A model generated the notes under the pieces. The model saw nothing but the letters and a program-made list of their open reading frames with translations. It was not told where the DNA came from and did not search any database. Position numbers and translations under genes: made by a program. DNA of 7,433 nt from JAVBLF01 sp031553675 (lineage in GTDB: Bacteria > Bacillota > Clostridia > Christensenellales > CALWSW01), in the NCBI GenBank assembly GCA_031553675.1, contig JAVBLF010000104.1, positions 1-7,433 of the forward strand. The letters are read 5' to 3'. Below, piece by piece: positions 5,483-7,433 of this stretch (positions within the stretch are counted from its first letter, which is position 1; every line of letters begins with the position of its first letter).

Positions 5483-6484
5483 TTGCCTCTGAAAGACGTA
5501 TACGTCCATATTGACCTGAAAAAGCCGATCACGCGCAACCAATTCGGCTTCCCGTGCATCATCGGCATCGACCCGAACGGCGCGGGCATGGCATACCGCG
5601 AATACCGCGACCTGGATACGGTGCTGAACGACTACGACGACCAAACGCTTGAATACCTGAAAGCCAGGGCCATCTTCGGCCAAGACTTGCCGCCCGAAAA
5701 GGTGGCGATCGTCAACGCCCCGACCGCTGCCGACCTCATTGAAACGCTGGCGGGCATTTACGACCTCGGCTGGTATCATCTCGTCTCGGCCATCACGACC
5801 GAGCCGGAGATCACGGCGCTTGCCGACGAGATCGAGTATCGCGGCGTCAAGAACCTGTTCCTGGCTTCGGACGACAAGACCATGATCGAGACGCTTCGCG
5901 ACAAAGGCTATGAGCGGACGGCCATGTTCTATCACCCGATCGTGACGGAACATCCGGAAGCAGCTTGGCTGGGCGAATCCGCGGGCAAGCCGATCGGTTC
6001 ACTCACCTGGAAATTCAAGCACCTCAAGGGCATTTCGCCGATCAAGCTCACGGAAACCGAACTGGCCGACATCCATGCCCTCGGCGCCAACTGCTACGTC
6101 ACGAAGATGGGCGACAACGTGACGAGCGAGGGCAAGATGCTGTCGGGCGAGTACATCGACATCATCCAGAGCAAGGACGCCGTGCAGTTCGACATCGAGT
6201 ACCGCGTGCAGAAGCTTCTGAACCGCTCGCCGAAGATCCCGTATGACCACAACGGCATTTCGCTGATCGCGGCCGAGGTGCAGACCTCGCTCAACCAGTT
6301 CCACCGCCAGGGCATGATCGCGGAAGACGACGACAAGAACCCCATGTACAGCGTGACGCCCGGCACCCGCGCAGAACAGGCCGACACGGATCGCGCCAAC
6401 CGCATCTATCGCGGTTGCTCGTTCCATTTCTTCCTGGCCGGCGCGATCCATGAAGTCCGCATCAACGGCGTCATCGAAGTGTAA
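5483..6484 (+). CDS. Contractile tail sheath protein (DUF3383-like)
   Basis: I choose TTG 5483 as the start: it stands eight bases after AAGGAG and gives the N-terminus MPLKDVYVHIDL, the usual opening of this family (PLKDV-x-V-x-I). The GTG at 5474 would overlap the Shine-Dalgarno itself. The 333-residue product has an N-terminal ITRNQFGFPCIIGI segment, a middle helical/Rossmann-like part (DLIETLAGIYDLGWYHLVSAI, DEIEYRGVKNLFLASDD), and a C-terminal part with NCYVTKMGDNVTSEGKMLSGEYIDII and IRGV-type strands. This is the DUF3383 sheath pattern of Mu- and Bcep781-like myoviruses: the alpha/beta domain packs around the tube and the ends interlink adjacent subunits. It is intact and is followed directly by the tube gene. 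Confidence 0.85.
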   Translation: MPLKDVYVHIDLKKPITRNQFGFPCIIGIDPNGAGMAYREYRDLDTVLNDYDDQTLEYLKARAIFGQDLPPEKVAIVNAPTAADLIETLAGIYDLGWYHLVSAITTEPEITALADEIEYRGVKNLFLASDDKTMIETLRDKGYERTAMFYHPIVTEHPEAAWLGESAGKPIGSLTWKFKHLKGISPIKLTETELADIHALGANCYVTKMGDNVTSEGKMLSGEYIDIIQSKDAVQFDIEYRVQKLLNRSPKIPYDHNGISLIAAEVQTSLNQFHRQGMIAEDDDKNPMYSVTPGTRAEQADTDRANRIYRGCSFHFFLAGAIHEVRINGVIEV

Positions 6485-6504
6485 GCGAAAGGAAGTGAAG
6501 AAAG

Positions 6505-6912
6505 ATGGCGGCAGGACAACATCAGAGCCAAGTCACGAACTACGACCCGAAAGAGGTATCCGTCGTCGTTGACGGTGGATTTTTGACCTGCATCGGCGAG
6601 GATGGCGTGACGTGTGAAAAGGACGAGGACGTCATCACCGAAAGCGTCGGCGCGCAGGGCGACGTCTGCTATACGAAAGTGGCCAACGACCTCGGCACGA
6701 TTACCGTCGCAGTGCAGCCCGAATCCCCCGATATTCAGCGTTTGGATCAGCTCGCGAACACCGTGAAAGAGGTGGCCGTTTGGGTCATGTATCGCAGTGA
6801 GAAGACGGGCGGCTCCAAATGCATCGTCAAAAAGCCCGGCAACCGCGAATACGGCGGCGAGGGCGCTGACCGCGAGTACGAGATTCGCGTGCTCGATTAC
6901 ACGGTCGCTTGA
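6505..6912 (+). CDS. Contractile tail tube protein (DUF3277-like)
   Basis: The 135-residue product starts at ATG 6505, six bases after AAGGAAGTGA (6489-6498). It contains NYDPKEVSVVVDGGFLTCIGEDGVTCEKDEDVIT, then GDVCYTKVANDLGTITVAVQPESPDIQRLDQL, and the closing strand ADREYEIRVLDYTVA. Small size, beta-rich pattern, the DP..V.V.VDG..LTG-like opening and location right after the sheath match the DUF3277 tail tube family. Stacked rings of this protein make the inner tube through which DNA passes. A strong hairpin lies 10 bases after the stop, as expected behind a gene needed in many copies. Confidence 0.85.
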   Translation: MAAGQHQSQVTNYDPKEVSVVVDGGFLTCIGEDGVTCEKDEDVITESVGAQGDVCYTKVANDLGTITVAVQPESPDIQRLDQLANTVKEVAVWVMYRSEKTGGSKCIVKKPGNREYGGEGADREYEIRVLDYTVA

Positions 6913-6922
6913 TAGAAAACAG

Positions 6923-6954
6923 GCCAAACGGGGCATTGATTTGCCCCTTTTGGC
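6923..6954 (+). terminator. Hairpin / partial terminator between tube and chaperone genes
   Basis: GGGGCA (6930-6935) pairs with TGCCCC (6942-6947) around a 6-base loop. After one mismatch (C6929/T6948) GCCAAA (6923-6928) pairs with TTTGGC (6949-6954), making a 12-pair stem. If only the inner stem forms, TTTT at 6948-6951 is the U tract; if the whole stem forms, there is only a weak tail, ACTTTTGG. It can lower transcription beyond the abundant tube gene, or protect the 3' end of its mRNA. Confidence 0.6.
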
Positions 6955-6965
6955 ACTTTTGGCAC
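6948..6965 (+). repeat. Perfect tandem repeat of TTTTGGCAC (2 x 9 bases)
   Basis: TTTTGGCAC occurs at 6948-6956 and again at 6957-6965. The 5' arm GCCAAA (6923-6928) can pair with either copy, so two alternative outer stems are possible in the leader of the chaperone gene. The copies end 22 bases before the ATG at 6988. Confidence 0.8.
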
Positions 6966-6987
6966 GAAGATTCAGGAGGTAAAAGAA

Positions 6988-7290
6988 ATGGCAAAGAGCT
7001 TCAAAGGGTATCAATTCACGAAAGAAATCAACGGCACCAAATACACGTTTAAATATCCGGGCCGCCGTCGCGCGAGCGAAATCACCGATGATTGCAAGGA
7101 CAACAACGGCAACATCGTCATGAAGGACTTCTACCAGAAGCTATACGATGAGGTCATCGTCGATCCGAAAGTGTCCTTCGACTACTTTGATGAGTTCATC
7201 GACGACCACGACGAAGTTGCGAAGATAGCCGCAAACTGCGTTGGAGGCCGATTTCCCAGGAACGATGACGCAGACAAAGCGCCAGTATAG
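6988..7290 (+). CDS. Tail assembly chaperone-like protein, probably cut short by an IS element
   Basis: The ATG at 6988 follows AGGAGGT (6974-6980) with a 7-base gap. The 100-residue frame reads MAKSFKGYQFTKEINGTKYTFKYPG, then RASEITDDC, MKDFYQKLYDEVIVDPKVSFDYFDEF and HDEVAKIAANCVGGRF. A small acidic protein behind the tube gene is the normal place of the tail assembly chaperone, which loads the tape measure. The residue pattern (helix ending in a conserved ...YF.....E...IA....GGRF) agrees. Its stop TAG at 7288-7290 coincides with the apparent end of an IS630 element, so the last few residues (about APV) and the stop may come from IS DNA. Phage chaperones often have a second, frameshifted part downstream; any such part is lost or displaced here. 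Family assignment is moderate. Confidence 0.65.
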   Translation: MAKSFKGYQFTKEINGTKYTFKYPGRRRASEITDDCKDNNGNIVMKDFYQKLYDEVIVDPKVSFDYFDEFIDDHDEVAKIAANCVGGRFPRNDDADKAPV

Positions 7291-7433
7291 TCAAAGCTAT
7301 TTAAAAGCGTGACAAAGCGCATGCCAAAAAGAAGCAAACTTGTGCATGCTCAGCCGTAGTCGTCGTTTCACATTGGCCCAAAATTTTTCAATGGGATTTA
7401 AATCCGGCGAGTATGGCGGAAGAAATATGACTT
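7284..7433 (-). mobile_element. End of an IS630-family insertion sequence, partial
   Basis: The transposase C-terminus on the minus strand (7433-7297) is followed within about 12 bases by the chaperone frame, as expected when an IS end sits right behind its transposase gene. The terminal region reads TATAGTCAAAGCTATTTAAA on the + strand (7286-7305). IS630 elements insert at TA and duplicate it; TA is present at 7286-7287 and 7288-7289, so the junction is most likely there. The other end and the second TA lie outside the window, so the exact boundary is uncertain by several bases. Confidence 0.68.
7297..7433 (-). CDS. IS630-family transposase (DDE_3), C-terminal 44 residues, partial
   Basis: Reading the minus strand from 7431, the frame gives FLPPYSPDLNPIEKFWANVK followed by RRLRLSMHKFASFW and a stop (TAG, 7299-7297). 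LPPYSPDLNPIE..W is the classic C-terminal block of IS630/Tc1-type transposases; the Glu in NPIE is the third acidic residue of the DDE catalytic triad. The visible part is intact and without frameshift, so the element may be recent or functional. The N-terminal DNA-binding domain and the first two Asp residues are outside the window. It lies convergent to the phage operon. Confidence 0.9.
   Translation of the reverse strand, partial: VIFLPPYSPDLNPIEKFWANVKRRLRLSMHKFASFWHALCHAFK

Noticed and set aside
5258..5953. Minus-strand frame of 231 codons over the neck and sheath genes
   Set aside because: It is antisense to two coherent phage genes and shows no ribosome binding site or domain.

Overview
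The window is one arm of the late (virion) operon of a contractile-tailed phage, most likely an integrated and probably decaying prophage. All phage genes are on the + strand, mostly joined by short gaps or overlaps. Strong AGGAGG-type ribosome binding sites and GC-rich coding DNA (about 60% in a stretch counted by hand) fit a Firmicute host. A GC-rich Negativicutes-type host (Selenomonas, Megasphaera or relatives) is my guess; the sequence does not prove it.

Layout. Positions 1-890 hold the 3' part of a MuF/SPP1 gp7-type head morphogenesis gene whose C-terminal half is a different, AT-richer domain. It overlaps a 66-codon acidic orphan gene (883-1083), and an intrinsic terminator (1117-1141) follows. 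After a short non-coding leader (1142-1273) come the capsid genes: scaffold (1274), putative decoration protein (1950), major capsid protein of the E family (2295) and a small Lys-tailed protein (3437). The neck genes follow: connector (3707), gp10/gpG-like protein (4099), putative head closure protein (4607) and neck terminator (4983). The contractile tail begins with sheath (DUF3383-like, TTG start at 5483) and tube (DUF3277-like, 6505). After a hairpin comes a tail-assembly-chaperone-like gene (6988). It stops at 7290 exactly where an IS630-family element, read on the minus strand, begins.

How the genes work together. MuF, scaffold, capsid, decoration and connector proteins build the procapsid. 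The neck proteins close the filled head and join it to the tail. Sheath and tube form the contractile tail, and the chaperone would help load the tape measure. The tape measure, baseplate and fibre genes would lie beyond the IS, and portal and terminase genes upstream of base 1; neither set is visible.

The most interesting part is the left end. A MuF protein with a swapped-looking, AT-rich C-terminal domain overlaps a tiny acidic gene, and both are cut off from the rest of the operon by a terminator. This is the architecture of phage-encoded MuF polymorphic toxins with a cognate immunity gene. I do not recognise the toxin domain or the immunity family, so this is a candidate only.
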